A stretch of 39,368 nt of DNA, taken from assembly GCA_021838945.1 (NCBI GenBank), contig JAKCCH010000018.1:1-39368 (forward strand), given 5' to 3'. Positions within the stretch are counted from its first letter, which is position 1. The number at the start of each line of letters is the position of its first letter. The notes below the pieces were generated by a model, which made no database searches, had not been told where the DNA came from, and saw nothing but the letters and a program-made list of their open reading frames with translations. The stretch comes from Actinomycetes bacterium. GTDB lineage: Bacteria > Actinomycetota > Acidimicrobiia > Acidimicrobiales > Bog-793. A program made the translations under genes and the position numbers. Below, piece after piece: positions 32,210-39,368 of the stretch.

Positions 32210-32647
32210 TTACTCCTGGACGAGCTCGATGAGCGTCCCGAACGCCGACTTCGGGTGCACGAAGGCAACCGTCGTCCCACGCGAGCCGGGCCGTGGCGCC
32301 TCGTCGATCGTCGTGGCGCCGGCCGCCTTCATGGACGCGAGCGCGGCGGCGCAGTCGGTCACGCGGTAGCCGACGTGGTGGATCCCCTCGCCCTTGCGGT
32401 CGAGGTACTTGGCCACAGGCGAGTCCTCGCGCGTGGGCGTCAGCAGCTGCACGTAGGAGTCGGCGACCTCGAGGAGGGCCTCCTCGACGCCGTCGGACTC
32501 GATCCGCTCGCGATGGGCCACCGTCGCGCCGAGCGTCCGCTCGTACCACGCCACGGCCGCGTCCAGGTCACGAACCGCGATCGCGACGTGGTCGATCTCG
32601 GTGAGCTCGAAGGCGTGGGCGGCGGCGTCCTTCGCCCCGCCGCTCAT
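32210..32647 (-). CDS. epi: Methylmalonyl-CoA / ethylmalonyl-CoA epimerase
   Basis: A 145-residue VOC-fold metalloenzyme. Metal ligands match the family: His20 (EIDHVAIAV), Gln67 (SYVQLLTP), a His of GIHHVGY (90-91) and Glu141 (TLIELVQ). It interconverts the epimers of methylmalonyl-CoA and, in this pathway, ethylmalonyl-CoA, which is needed because Ccr and Ecm use opposite stereoisomers. It overlaps the ccr stop by 4 nt (ATGA) behind a GGAGG site, so it is translated from the ccr message; this supports the ethylmalonyl-CoA role. Confidence 0.92.
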   Translation of the reverse strand: MSGGAKDAAAHAFELTEIDHVAIAVRDLDAAVAWYERTLGATVAHRERIESDGVEEALLEVADSYVQLLTPTREDSPVAKYLDRKGEGIHHVGYRVTDCAAALASMKAAGATTIDEAPRPGSRGTTVAFVHPKSAFGTLIELVQE

Positions 32648-33984
32648 GCGCCGAGCCTCCGGAACGCAGTGATCCTCTCCTCCCCGACCTTCTCCCGGAG
32701 CTCGGGGTTGGCGATGCCGAGACCCTCCGAGGGCGCCAGGCAGAGAACACCGATCTTGCCCTCGTGCAGGTTGCCGTGCACCTGCTGCGCCGCCTCGCCG
32801 ACCTCCTCGAGCGGGTAGACGACCGAGAGGATCGGCTGGATGGCGCCGAGGGCGATGAGCCGGTTCGCGTCCCATGCCTCCCGGTAGTTCGCGAAGTGCG
32901 AGGACTTGATCTGCTTGAGCTTCATCCAGAGGTGGCGGTTGTCGTACTCGATCATGTAGCCGGAAGTGGCCGCGCAGGTCACGACGGTTCCGCCCCGTTT
33001 CGCCACGAACACGGACGCACCCATGGTCTGGCGCCCCGGGTGCTCGAAGACGATGTCCGGGTCCTCACCCGCGACGGCTCGGATGTCCTTGCCGAAGCGC
33101 CGCCACTCCGATTCGTCCTGGGTGTGCTCGTCCACCCAGAACCGGTACGCCTTCGCCGCCCGATCGATCGCCGCCTCGCAACCGAGCGCCTCGAGCAGCT
33201 TGATCTTCGATGCCGAGCTCACAACACCCACGGGGATGCCGCCGCCGTTCAGGACGTACTGCACCGCATACCCGCCGAGGCCGCCGGTGGCACCCCAGAC
33301 GAGGACGACATCGCCCTGCTTCATGTCGGCGCCGTTCTTCGAGACGAGCATCCGGTAGGACGTCGAGTTGCAGAGGGCGTTGCAGGCGGCCTCCTCCCAG
33401 CTCAGGTGCTCGGGCTTCGGCATCAGCTGGTTGGCCTTCACGACAGAGAGGTCGGCGAGGCCGCCGAAGTTCGTCTCGAAGCCCCAGATCCGCTGGTTGG
33501 CGGCGAGCATCGAGTCGTCATGGGCGGAAGGGTCCTGGTCGTCGACGTAATTGCAGTGGATCACGACCCGATCGCCCGCCTTCCAGTTGCGGACTGCCGA
33601 TCCGGTGCGCAGCACGACACCGGAGGCGTCCGAGCCGACGACGTGGTAGGGGAGATCGTGCCTGGCGCCCCACACGCTCTCCTTGCCGAGGCGGGCGAGG
33701 AAGCCGAACGTCGGCAGCGGCTCGAAGATCGAGGTCCAGACAGTGTTGAAGTTGATGGCGGAGGCCATGACCGCGATGAAGCACTCGTCCGGCGCCAGCT
33801 CGGGAACTGCCACCTCGCCGACGTGGAGCGACTTGCGCGGGTCCTTCTCGTCCGAGCTGAGACCCTCGAACATCTCGGTCTCGTCGAGGCGGACGAAGGC
33901 GGCCCGGTAGGCCTCCGGGAGCGGCAGTGCGGCGAGCTCCTCGCCGGGCGCACCGGCGAGGATGGCGTCACGGATGGCTTGCAT
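32644..33984 (-). CDS. ccr: Crotonyl-CoA carboxylase/reductase
   Basis: A 446-residue medium-chain dehydrogenase that reductively carboxylates crotonyl-CoA to (2S)-ethylmalonyl-CoA with NADPH and CO2, the diagnostic enzyme of the ethylmalonyl-CoA pathway. The NADPH-binding motif is GATGGLGGYAVQY. The CO2-pocket residues described for this family appear conserved: Asn80 (AINFNTVW), Phe169-Glu170 (GFETNFGG) and His363 (SSHFANY). Length is typical. The ATG at 33984 has TACTGT 6 nt upstream and is divergent from the thiolase. It forms an operon with the epimerase. Ccr also makes polyketide extender units in actinomycetes, but no polyketide genes are nearby and ecm is. Confidence 0.95.
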   Translation of the reverse strand: MQAIRDAILAGAPGEELAALPLPEAYRAAFVRLDETEMFEGLSSDEKDPRKSLHVGEVAVPELAPDECFIAVMASAINFNTVWTSIFEPLPTFGFLARLGKESVWGARHDLPYHVVGSDASGVVLRTGSAVRNWKAGDRVVIHCNYVDDQDPSAHDDSMLAANQRIWGFETNFGGLADLSVVKANQLMPKPEHLSWEEAACNALCNSTSYRMLVSKNGADMKQGDVVLVWGATGGLGGYAVQYVLNGGGIPVGVVSSASKIKLLEALGCEAAIDRAAKAYRFWVDEHTQDESEWRRFGKDIRAVAGEDPDIVFEHPGRQTMGASVFVAKRGGTVVTCAATSGYMIEYDNRHLWMKLKQIKSSHFANYREAWDANRLIALGAIQPILSVVYPLEEVGEAAQQVHGNLHEGKIGVLCLAPSEGLGIANPELREKVGEERITAFRRLGA

Positions 33985-34112
33985 GCCGGGACAGTACCCC
34001 GCGGTCACTTGTGTAGCCCAAGTCGCAGGCAGTGGCGGGTAGGCTCCGCTGACCGAGCTCCGCTCGACGTGGAGCGCCGGCAGTGTCGGCATCCGAAGGA
34101 GAAGTGCGAGAA
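33985..34112. promoter_or_regulatory. Divergent ccr / thiolase promoter region
   Basis: The minus strand has TACTGT (33991-33996), 6 nt before the ccr ATG. The plus strand has TAGGCT (34040-34045), which would give a leader of about 60 nt before the thiolase ATG at 34113, with a GGAGAAG ribosome site 8 nt before it. So one side is leaderless and the other led. No palindromic operator was recognised. Confidence 0.5.
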
Positions 34113-35297
34113 ATGCCCGGATCCGTGATCGTCGCTTCGGCCAGGACCCCGATCGGCAAGCTCTCGGGAGCGCTCGCCGGGTTCACCGCGATGGACCTCG
34201 GTGGCTTTGCCATCAAGGCCGCACTCGAACGCGCCGGGATACCCCCGGAAGCAGTCGACTACGTCTTCATGGGCCAGGTGCTGCAGGCCGGGCAGGGCCA
34301 GATCACCGCTCGCCAGGCTGCCGTGAAGGCGGGCATCCCGATGACCGTGCCTGCCACGACAGTCAACAAGGTCTGCCTGTCGGGCTTGAACGCATTGCAT
34401 CTCGCCGACCTCGTCATCAACGCCGGCGAGGCCGACATCGTCGTTGCCGGTGGGATGGAGTCGATGACACAGGCGCCGTACCTCCTTCCCGGAGCTCGGG
34501 CGGGGTACCGTGCGGGCGACCAGAAGGTCGTCGACTCGATGATGTACGACGGGCTCTTCTGCGCCTTCGACCTGTGCGCCATGGGCGCCGGCACGGAGCG
34601 CTACAGCAGGGCGGCCGAGATCGCTCGTGACCGGCAGGACGCCTTCGCCGCCACCTCGCACGAGCGGGCGGCTGCCGCCATCAAGGACGGGCGCTTCGGC
34701 GACGAGATCGTTCCGGTCTCCGTCCCGCAGCGGAAGGGCGACCCTGTCGTCGTCGACACCGACGAGGGAGTCCGGCCCGAGACGACGGTCGAGTCACTCG
34801 GCAAGCTGCGGGGCGCCTTCGAGGCGGACGGCACGATCACCGCCGGGAACGCCAGCCAGATCTCCGACGGTGGTGCCGCCATGATCGTCATGTCTCGGGC
34901 GAAGGCCGAGGCGCTCGGCGTCACCCCGCTCGCCGAGGTCGTCGGCTACGGCCAGGTGGCCGGACCGGATGCGTCGCTTCTGACCCAGCCTTCCCGGGCG
35001 ATCGCCGAGGCGCTGTCGCGTTCCGGCCTCTCTGTCGCCGACATCGACCTGTTCGAGATCAACGAGGCCTTCGCCGCCGTCGGCGTCGCCGCGATGGACG
35101 ACCTCGGCATCACCTCGGACGTGACGAACGTCAACGGCGGCGCCATCGCACTCGGGCACCCGATCGGCATGTCGGGGGCTCGGCTCGCCATCACGGCCGT
35201 GAACGAGCTTCGCCGCCGGGGTGGCGGGACGGCCGCGGTCGCCCTCTGCGGCGGTGGCGGCCAGGGCGACGCGGCACTGCTGCGAACGGTCTCCTGA
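34113..35297 (+). CDS. Acetyl-CoA C-acetyltransferase (biosynthetic-type thiolase)
   Basis: A 394-residue thiolase condensing two acetyl-CoA to acetoacetyl-CoA, or the reverse. The nucleophile is Cys88 in NKVCLSGL; NEAFA, GHPIGMSGAR and the second catalytic Cys in LCGGGGQGDA are all present. Unlike the thiolase-like protein at 10566-11729, this is catalytically complete. It is placed back-to-back with ccr, as the first step of the ethylmalonyl-CoA pathway. An upstream in-frame GTG at 34083 exists, but the ATG at 34113 has the ribosome site GGAGAAG at normal spacing. Confidence 0.93.
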   Translation: MPGSVIVASARTPIGKLSGALAGFTAMDLGGFAIKAALERAGIPPEAVDYVFMGQVLQAGQGQITARQAAVKAGIPMTVPATTVNKVCLSGLNALHLADLVINAGEADIVVAGGMESMTQAPYLLPGARAGYRAGDQKVVDSMMYDGLFCAFDLCAMGAGTERYSRAAEIARDRQDAFAATSHERAAAAIKDGRFGDEIVPVSVPQRKGDPVVVDTDEGVRPETTVESLGKLRGAFEADGTITAGNASQISDGGAAMIVMSRAKAEALGVTPLAEVVGYGQVAGPDASLLTQPSRAIAEALSRSGLSVADIDLFEINEAFAAVGVAAMDDLGITSDVTNVNGGAIALGHPIGMSGARLAITAVNELRRRGGGTAAVALCGGGGQGDAALLRTVS

Positions 35298-35313
35298 GCC
35301 CTGGCGGCTCGTA

Positions 35314-35326
35314 GCGGCTCGGCCGC
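35314..35326. terminator. Hairpin between convergent genes
   Basis: GCGGC-TCG-GCCGC in the 31-bp gap between the thiolase stop and the DUF2510 gene stop. The stem is short with no U-tract; candidate only. Confidence 0.35.
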
Positions 35327-35328
35327 GC

Positions 35329-36069
35329 CTACTCGGGCGCTGCCTCGCGGGTGTAGTCGTGCCAGGCGCGGCCGTCCCACCAGCGGAACGGCGCGACTCC
35401 GGACGGGTCCGGATACCACCCGGCCGGGACCGTGACCGGTGGGACATGACGACCCGGGTCGTCGGCCGGCGTCGCGCCCGATGCGCTCACGTCGCCGGCG
35501 AGACGCTCTATCTCGTCGACCCTCGCTCGTGGGCCGACGAAGGAGACCGGACCCTGCGCTCGGCTCGACACCAGCATGCGCGCGAGAAGCTGGTCGAGGA
35601 TCGGATGTCCGGCGAGCTGGGGCGGGATCACCAGACCCTGGCCGTTCGCTCGCAGCCTGAGGAGAACCATCCCGTCCCGCGGCCCCTTCATCCAGCGCCA
35701 CGGCCTCGAGAAACCATCGGGTCCGATCCGGATCGTGCCCAATCCCGCCAGATCGAGGTCCTGTCCTCTCGAACCGTCCAGGCGTTCGAGCCGGAGCGAG
35801 TGATCGGTCGCCACGACCGCAGTCGGGCGGGCACGTACGAACGTCCTGAGGAAGCGAACGGCCCAGGTGACACCGATCACCGCAGGCAGCAGCTCGATGA
35901 GCAGCAGCTGCAGTCCGACCTGGAGCTCGGCGACGGAGATGGCGCCGCCGACGAGGATGCAGAGCAGCGCCGCCAGCACGAGCCGTAGCCGCGTCCGCTG
36001 CCACTCCTCCGGGGTCGGACTCGACCGAAGAGCGAGGCCCTCCGCCGTGTCCAGCTGCTCCAGCTTCAT
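35329..36069 (-). CDS. Membrane protein with C-terminal DUF2510 domain
   Basis: A 246-residue protein with two membrane helices (about 28-47 and 51-72), a mostly beta region (about 82-165) resembling a membrane-associated PH-like fold, and a C-terminal DUF2510 motif PAGWYPDPSG followed by FRWWDGRAWHDYT (about 216-240). DUF2510 is a short Trp-rich domain common in actinobacterial membrane proteins; its function is unknown. The leaderless start has TATCGT 7 nt upstream. It follows no operon partner; the Rieske gene upstream on the same strand ends 24 nt before this start, so readthrough is possible. Confidence 0.8.
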   Translation of the reverse strand: MKLEQLDTAEGLALRSSPTPEEWQRTRLRLVLAALLCILVGGAISVAELQVGLQLLLIELLPAVIGVTWAVRFLRTFVRARPTAVVATDHSLRLERLDGSRGQDLDLAGLGTIRIGPDGFSRPWRWMKGPRDGMVLLRLRANGQGLVIPPQLAGHPILDQLLARMLVSSRAQGPVSFVGPRARVDEIERLAGDVSASGATPADDPGRHVPPVTVPAGWYPDPSGVAPFRWWDGRAWHDYTREAAPE

Positions 36070-36076
36070 GCGAGCA

Positions 36077-36082
36077 ACGATA
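36077..36082 (-). promoter_or_regulatory. -10 box of DUF2510 gene
   Basis: TATCGT on the minus strand, 7 nt before the ATG at 36069. Confidence 0.5.
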
Positions 36083-36093
36083 GAGGACGGGTG

Positions 36094-37029
36094 TCAGCTG
36101 CGGACTTCGATGCGTCCGTTGTGCTCTCGCACGCGGTACATCGGCTGCGACGAGGCAGCAGGGGCACGGATCACATGCCCGTCCTCGAGGCTGAACGTGC
36201 TGCCGTGCATGGGGCACGTCACGCACCCGTTCTCGAACTTGCCGGGGGCGAGCGGCCATCCGGCATGCGAGCAGCGGTTGGCCAAAGCCTTGATGTCACC
36301 GTTGTGCCGGACGAGCAGCACCTCGACCTCGCCCGCGCGCGCGACGGTGTGGGCACCTTCGGAAAGCTCCTCGGCCGCCCCGGCATCGACCCACTCCTCG
36401 AGCTTCGGGTGGAACCCCGTGTGATCCACTCCGACACCCAGCACATATGACAGATGGCCGCCGAGGTAGCCGGTGGCCGCGAGCACGCCGAGGCCGAGGA
36501 AGGAGGAGACCCTGCCGCGTCCGCGACGGCCGCGCACTCTGTGCAGCTTGCCGCGATGCAGGAAGGACCGGGTGTAGAGCCCGAGCGCGATCGAGTTGCC
36601 GGCCGCGTGCACGAGACCGATCCGCCTCGCGTCGCCGTAGACGTCGATCCAGTCCGACAGACCGGAGGCGGCAGTCGGGAGCGCCGAGACGATCCCCGCG
36701 CCGATCAGGCGCCGTGCGATCTTCGGGTGGCGTGGTGCCATGACGTCGACGAGGGCGGCGCTCGTGAAGGAGCCGACCGCGATGTCGGTCAACATCGGGT
36801 GAAGGCGGTGGCCGAGCCAGACGCCGGAGAGGGCGTTCCGGACGGGCGGCGCCTCCACCCGCGGGCGGACCAGCTTGTCCACCTGGTCTGCAACCCGGTC
36901 GAGATGCTTGAGCTGCCCGATCCGGTCGATCTGGTCACGGACGGTCTTCGGGAGTTGTCCCGCGGAGATCCTGGTCACCCGGCGCGCGTACCCGGACCAA
37001 CTCCGGCGGAACCGTTCGTCATGTATCAC
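36094..37029 (-). CDS. DUF2231 membrane domain fused to Rieske [2Fe-2S] domain
   Basis: A 311-residue protein. Residues 65-200 form the DUF2231 four-helix membrane domain with HPMLTDIAVG (77-86) and LVHAAGNSIA near 139-148, whose histidines are thought to bind heme or metal in this family. Residues 205-311 form a Rieske domain with Cys253-x-His255 and Cys272-x2-His275. Such fusions are annotated as Rieske proteins of unknown role, possibly electron transfer at the membrane. The GTG start at 37029 is the only sensible one, but no clear -10 box or ribosome site was found. The N-terminal 60 residues are basic and amphipathic. Confidence 0.87.
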   Translation of the reverse strand: MIHDERFRRSWSGYARRVTRISAGQLPKTVRDQIDRIGQLKHLDRVADQVDKLVRPRVEAPPVRNALSGVWLGHRLHPMLTDIAVGSFTSAALVDVMAPRHPKIARRLIGAGIVSALPTAASGLSDWIDVYGDARRIGLVHAAGNSIALGLYTRSFLHRGKLHRVRGRRGRGRVSSFLGLGVLAATGYLGGHLSYVLGVGVDHTGFHPKLEEWVDAGAAEELSEGAHTVARAGEVEVLLVRHNGDIKALANRCSHAGWPLAPGKFENGCVTCPMHGSTFSLEDGHVIRAPAASSQPMYRVREHNGRIEVRS

Positions 37030-37109
37030 TGCACAGTGACTGGGCTCTCGGACCTCGGCGGCCTTCGGCGCCTCTCGGGGCTCAGACGATCAGCTCAGGG
37101 TGCTCAGGC

Positions 37110-37709
37110 TCAGCCGGCGACCTCTCGCCTTCCGAGCAGAGCCCGCCCGAGTGTCAGCTCGTCCGCGTACTCGAGGTCGCCGCCGACCGGCAGGCCGCTC
37201 GCGATCCTGGTCACCTTGATGCCGAGGGGGGCGAGGAGCCGCGCCAGGTACATCGCCGTCGCCTCTCCCTCGAGGTTCGGATTAGTGCAGAGGATCACCT
37301 CGACGATGTTGTGGTCGGAGAGCCGTTCGAGGAGGTCCCTCACGCGCAGCTGCTCAGGGCCGATCCCCTCGATCGGGTTCAGCGCACCTCCGAGCACGTG
37401 GTAGGTCCCGTGGAACTCACGGGTGCGCTCCACTGCGACGATGTCCCGTGGGTCCTCGACGACGCAGACGACGGTCTGGTCCCGGCGCGAGTCCGCACAG
37501 ATCGTGCAGAGCTCGTTCTCGGCCACGTTGAAGCAGCGCTCGCACAGGCGGATCCGGTCCTTCACCTCGCCGATCGCGGCGGCGAGGCGCACCGCCTCCT
37601 CCTTCGGCACCTCGAGGAGATGGAACGCGATCCGCTGCGCGGACTTCGGGCCGACTCCGGGAAGACGGCTGAGCTCGTCGACGAGCGCCTGGATCGGTCC
37701 CGCGAACAC
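37110..37709 (-). CDS. recR: Recombination mediator RecR
   Basis: A 199-residue RecFOR-pathway protein that with RecO loads RecA at gapped DNA. It has the N-terminal helix-hairpin-helix region [17 protein letters not shown], a Cys4 zinc finger (CERC and CTIC), and the Toprim domain from [15 protein letters not shown] to [20 protein letters not shown]. The GTG at 37709 gives the family-typical start [12 protein letters not shown] and lies 7 nt after the ybaB stop; an ATG at 37769 would add 20 residues and overlap ybaB by 53 nt, which I consider less likely. The dnaX-ybaB-recR order is conserved widely in bacteria. Confidence 0.93.
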   Translation of the reverse strand: MFAGPIQALVDELSRLPGVGPKSAQRIAFHLLEVPKEEAVRLAAAIGEVKDRIRLCERCFNVAENELCTICADSRRDQTVVCVVEDPRDIVAVERTREFHGTYHVLGGALNPIEGIGPEQLRVRDLLERLSDHNIVEVILCTNPNLEGEATAMYLARLLAPLGIKVTRIASGLPVGGDLEYADELTLGRALLGRREVAG

Positions 37710-37716
37710 GGCGTGA

Positions 37717-38517
37717 TCAGCCGGCAGCGCCGTCTTCGTCCGGCTCGGGATGTCCGGCCGTGCCGTCATGCCCCGCCGTTGCTCCCGAGCCGCCCTCGGG
37801 CTGGGCTTCGCTGTCCGGCTCCGCCTCGGCGTCCGGCTCCGCCTCGGCGTCCCACTCAGCGTCCATGTCGAAGTCGGTGACCGGGCCTTCGGAGCCGAAC
37901 AGCTCGTTCATGAAGTCGGAGAGCTCAGCCGGCATGCCCGCGGGCAGCGAGGCACCGAGTGAGCCGAAGATGCCCAGCCCGCCCGGACCGGGTGGTTGGT
38001 CGCTCTCGGCGGCGCCACCGGGCTCGCCGCTTCCACCCAGGCTGCCGAACAGGCCCTGGACCATCGCACCGAAGTCCAGCGCCGGCGGGAACAGCGACCC
38101 TGCAGCCTGCTCGCGAAGCTCCAGGGCATCGGCGAGCGCATGACGGAGTGCCGCCAGGACGAGGTCCTCGAGCATCCCGACGTCCTCGGGGTCGACAACC
38201 TCCTTCGAGATCCTCACAGAGAGCGCGTCGAGGTTGCCGTTCAGCCGGATCTCGACGGATCCGCCGCCGGCCCGCCCGGTCACGGCCTGCTTGCCAGCCG
38301 CCTCCGCCGCTTCCTCCAACTGATCCCTCGCCTGACCGAACAGGCCGGACAGTCCTCCGAGGGGGGCGATCGATCCCAGCTCGCCGAGGCCCGGGGGGTC
38401 TTGCTCCCCGACCTGGCTCGAGTCCTCGTCCGCGCGCGGCTCCTGCCTGCCTGCGGCTCCGGTAGCTCCGGCACCGGCCGCCTCTGCCGGTTCGCGTCCG
38501 TCGTCGTACGTGCTCAT
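37717..38517 (-). CDS. ybaB: YbaB/EbfC nucleoid-associated protein, strongly extended
   Basis: A 266-residue protein; the family norm is 100-115. The YbaB core is about residues 45-145: [17 protein letters not shown], then [20 protein letters not shown] and the helix [17 protein letters not shown]. It is preceded by a 44-residue acidic low-complexity stretch and followed by a Gly/Pro-rich tail and a strongly acidic C-terminus containing two perfect DAEAEP units. YbaB binds DNA as a dimer; in mycobacteria EspR-like extension is not usual. The ATG at 38517 overlaps the dnaX stop (ATGA) behind the strong ribosome site GGAGGAGGTGAG. The extensions may regulate DNA binding (inference). Confidence 0.88.
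   Translation of the reverse strand: MSTYDDGREPAEAAGAGATGAAGRQEPRADEDSSQVGEQDPPGLGELGSIAPLGGLSGLFGQARDQLEEAAEAAGKQAVTGRAGGGSVEIRLNGNLDALSVRISKEVVDPEDVGMLEDLVLAALRHALADALELREQAAGSLFPPALDFGAMVQGLFGSLGGSGEPGGAAESDQPPGPGGLGIFGSLGASLPAGMPAELSDFMNELFGSEGPVTDFDMDAEWDAEAEPDAEAEPDSEAQPEGGSGATAGHDGTAGHPEPDEDGAAG
37813..37848. repeat. Tandem 18-bp repeat inside ybaB
   Basis: Two perfect copies of an 18-mer (GTCCGGCTCCGCCTCGGC on the plus strand), encoding DAEAEP twice in the acidic tail. A degraded further copy precedes them. A likely site of length variation. Confidence 0.8.
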
Positions 38518-39368
38518 CCGCTCACCTCCTCCGCTCCGGGAAAGGCTTCCCGGAGCCGGTGCTCCGCCCACGACGCGGTGTCGTGGGGCTCGCTGACGAC
38601 CGAGGCAGGGTCAGCAGCATCGACAAGTGCCTCCTCGAGCTCCGGCGGCTCACCCCGGTCATGGGGCTGGCTGCGAACCGGACCTGCACGCTCCTGCGTA
38701 CCTGGAGCTGGCGAGGCCGGCGGACCCGTGTCGGCGTCCGTCACGAGCTCCAGTCGGACCCGCGTCCCGAAGTGAGAGTTGATGGCCTCGGCCACGTCTG
38801 CCTCGAGGGCCGCTGCATGCTGGACGTGTGCCGCGTTCGGGAGAGCGAACACGGCCGCTCCCTCGCTGAACGCGACCCATCTCCCGACCTGGTAGATCGC
38901 CCGGATGCGAGGACGCAGCCCCGGCAGGATCCTGTCGGCCCACGCCTCGACGAGATCGTCACGTGTCGGTCGGCCCGGTGGCGCCTCAGCTGAGGTGCCC
39001 TCCGGTGTCGCTCCTGGCTCAGACAGGGGTGCAGGCGTCGGGTATCCGAGCCGTGTCGCGGGCGCGGATTCCGTGACTCGCGCCTCGGTCGTCGCTGCCG
39101 CCTCCCGCGATTGGGGCTGTTGCGACTGCTGCTGTTGTTGTGCCAGGAAGGCGCCGAGTGCAGGACGAGGAGCTCCCCCCTCCGGCGGAGGATCCTGCGT
39201 CGACGGCGCAGCTGCCGGGGGGGCGGGATGTGCAGCGGGCGCGGCTGGATCCTGGCGCGCGCGAGACGGGCTGTTCGGATCGAGCTGCGAGAGCCGCCAC
39301 TCGAGCCGCTCGACCCGGTCCAGCAAGGCCGCGGTCGAGTCATCGACCTCCGGATTCGTGAGCCGAGA
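38514..39368 (-). CDS. dnaX: DNA polymerase III gamma/tau subunit, C-terminal part
   Basis: 285 codons including the stop, open to the right window edge; the ATPase domain lies outside. What is seen is a coiled-coil-like segment (LLDRVERLEWRLSQLD), a Pro/Ala/Gln-rich linker with a five-Gln run, and a C-terminal domain (DDLVEAWADRILPGLRPRIRAIYQ, then VAFSEGAAVFALPNAAHVQHA) typical of actinobacterial DnaX. An acidic tail follows. The assignment rests on this C-terminal domain and on the following ybaB-recR order. It couples leading- and lagging-strand polymerase in the replisome. Confidence 0.85.
   Translation of the reverse strand, partial: SRLTNPEVDDSTAALLDRVERLEWRLSQLDPNSPSRARQDPAAPAAHPAPPAAAPSTQDPPPEGGAPRPALGAFLAQQQQQSQQPQSREAAATTEARVTESAPATRLGYPTPAPLSEPGATPEGTSAEAPPGRPTRDDLVEAWADRILPGLRPRIRAIYQVGRWVAFSEGAAVFALPNAAHVQHAAALEADVAEAINSHFGTRVRLELVTDADTGPPASPAPGTQERAGPVRSQPHDRGEPPELEEALVDAADPASVVSEPHDTASWAEHRLREAFPGAEEVSG

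Overview
This is a high-GC chromosomal window with no plasmid, phage, IS or CRISPR signature. Gene content points to an actinomycete outside the classical mycobacteria and streptomycetes, most likely an Acidimicrobiia-type lineage. The grounds are an fhaA-fhaB-pstP cell-envelope signalling cluster next to tRNA-Leu, an actinobacterial-type LexA box, TANNNT -10 boxes placed for leaderless transcription, and ethylmalonyl-CoA pathway genes. The class-level placement is inference; the phylum is well supported.

Layout. 1-2906 (minus): fhaA, fhaB and a PP2C phosphatase that runs off the left edge. 3067-3150: tRNA-Leu(CAG). 3212-7506: S10 peptidase, a small dimeric-barrel protein, a VOC protein, signal peptidase I and a MATE transporter. 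7654-12907 (minus): a tightly overlapped five-gene catabolic operon (diiron protein, Cys-less thiolase-like protein, DUF35 partner, acyl-CoA ligase, SDR), with a php-type phosphotriesterase/lactonase divergent to it. 14013-17784: small membrane protein, acyl-CoA dehydrogenase, isoaspartyl peptidase, DMT exporter. 17909-21840: PAS histidine kinase and OmpR-type regulator, a structured 307-bp gap, then a second receiver protein. 21797-26326 (minus): Lhr helicase behind a LexA box.

26419-35297 holds a central-carbon cluster: 3-hydroxybutyryl-CoA dehydrogenase, ethylmalonyl-CoA mutase, acyl-CoA carboxylase beta and a small epsilon-like subunit, methylmalonyl/ethylmalonyl-CoA epimerase, crotonyl-CoA carboxylase/reductase and acetyl-CoA acetyltransferase. 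Together they cover acetyl-CoA to acetoacetyl-CoA, 3-hydroxybutyryl-CoA, (crotonyl-CoA), ethylmalonyl-CoA and methylsuccinyl-CoA. Crotonase, methylsuccinyl-CoA dehydrogenase, mesaconyl-CoA hydratase and the lyase are not recognised here. 35329-39368 (minus): a DUF2510 membrane protein, a DUF2231-Rieske protein, and recR, ybaB and the 3' part of dnaX in the usual replication/repair order.

A pattern across the window is that at least fifteen transcription-unit heads have a TANNNT hexamer ending 6-9 nt before the start codon and no Shine-Dalgarno, whereas several downstream operon genes have GGAGG-like sites and 4-nt ATGA/GTGA overlaps. I used this to choose several starts. The observations I rate highest are the diiron/Cys-less-thiolase operon, the structured RNA-like gap between the two response regulators, and the LexA-lhr promoter.
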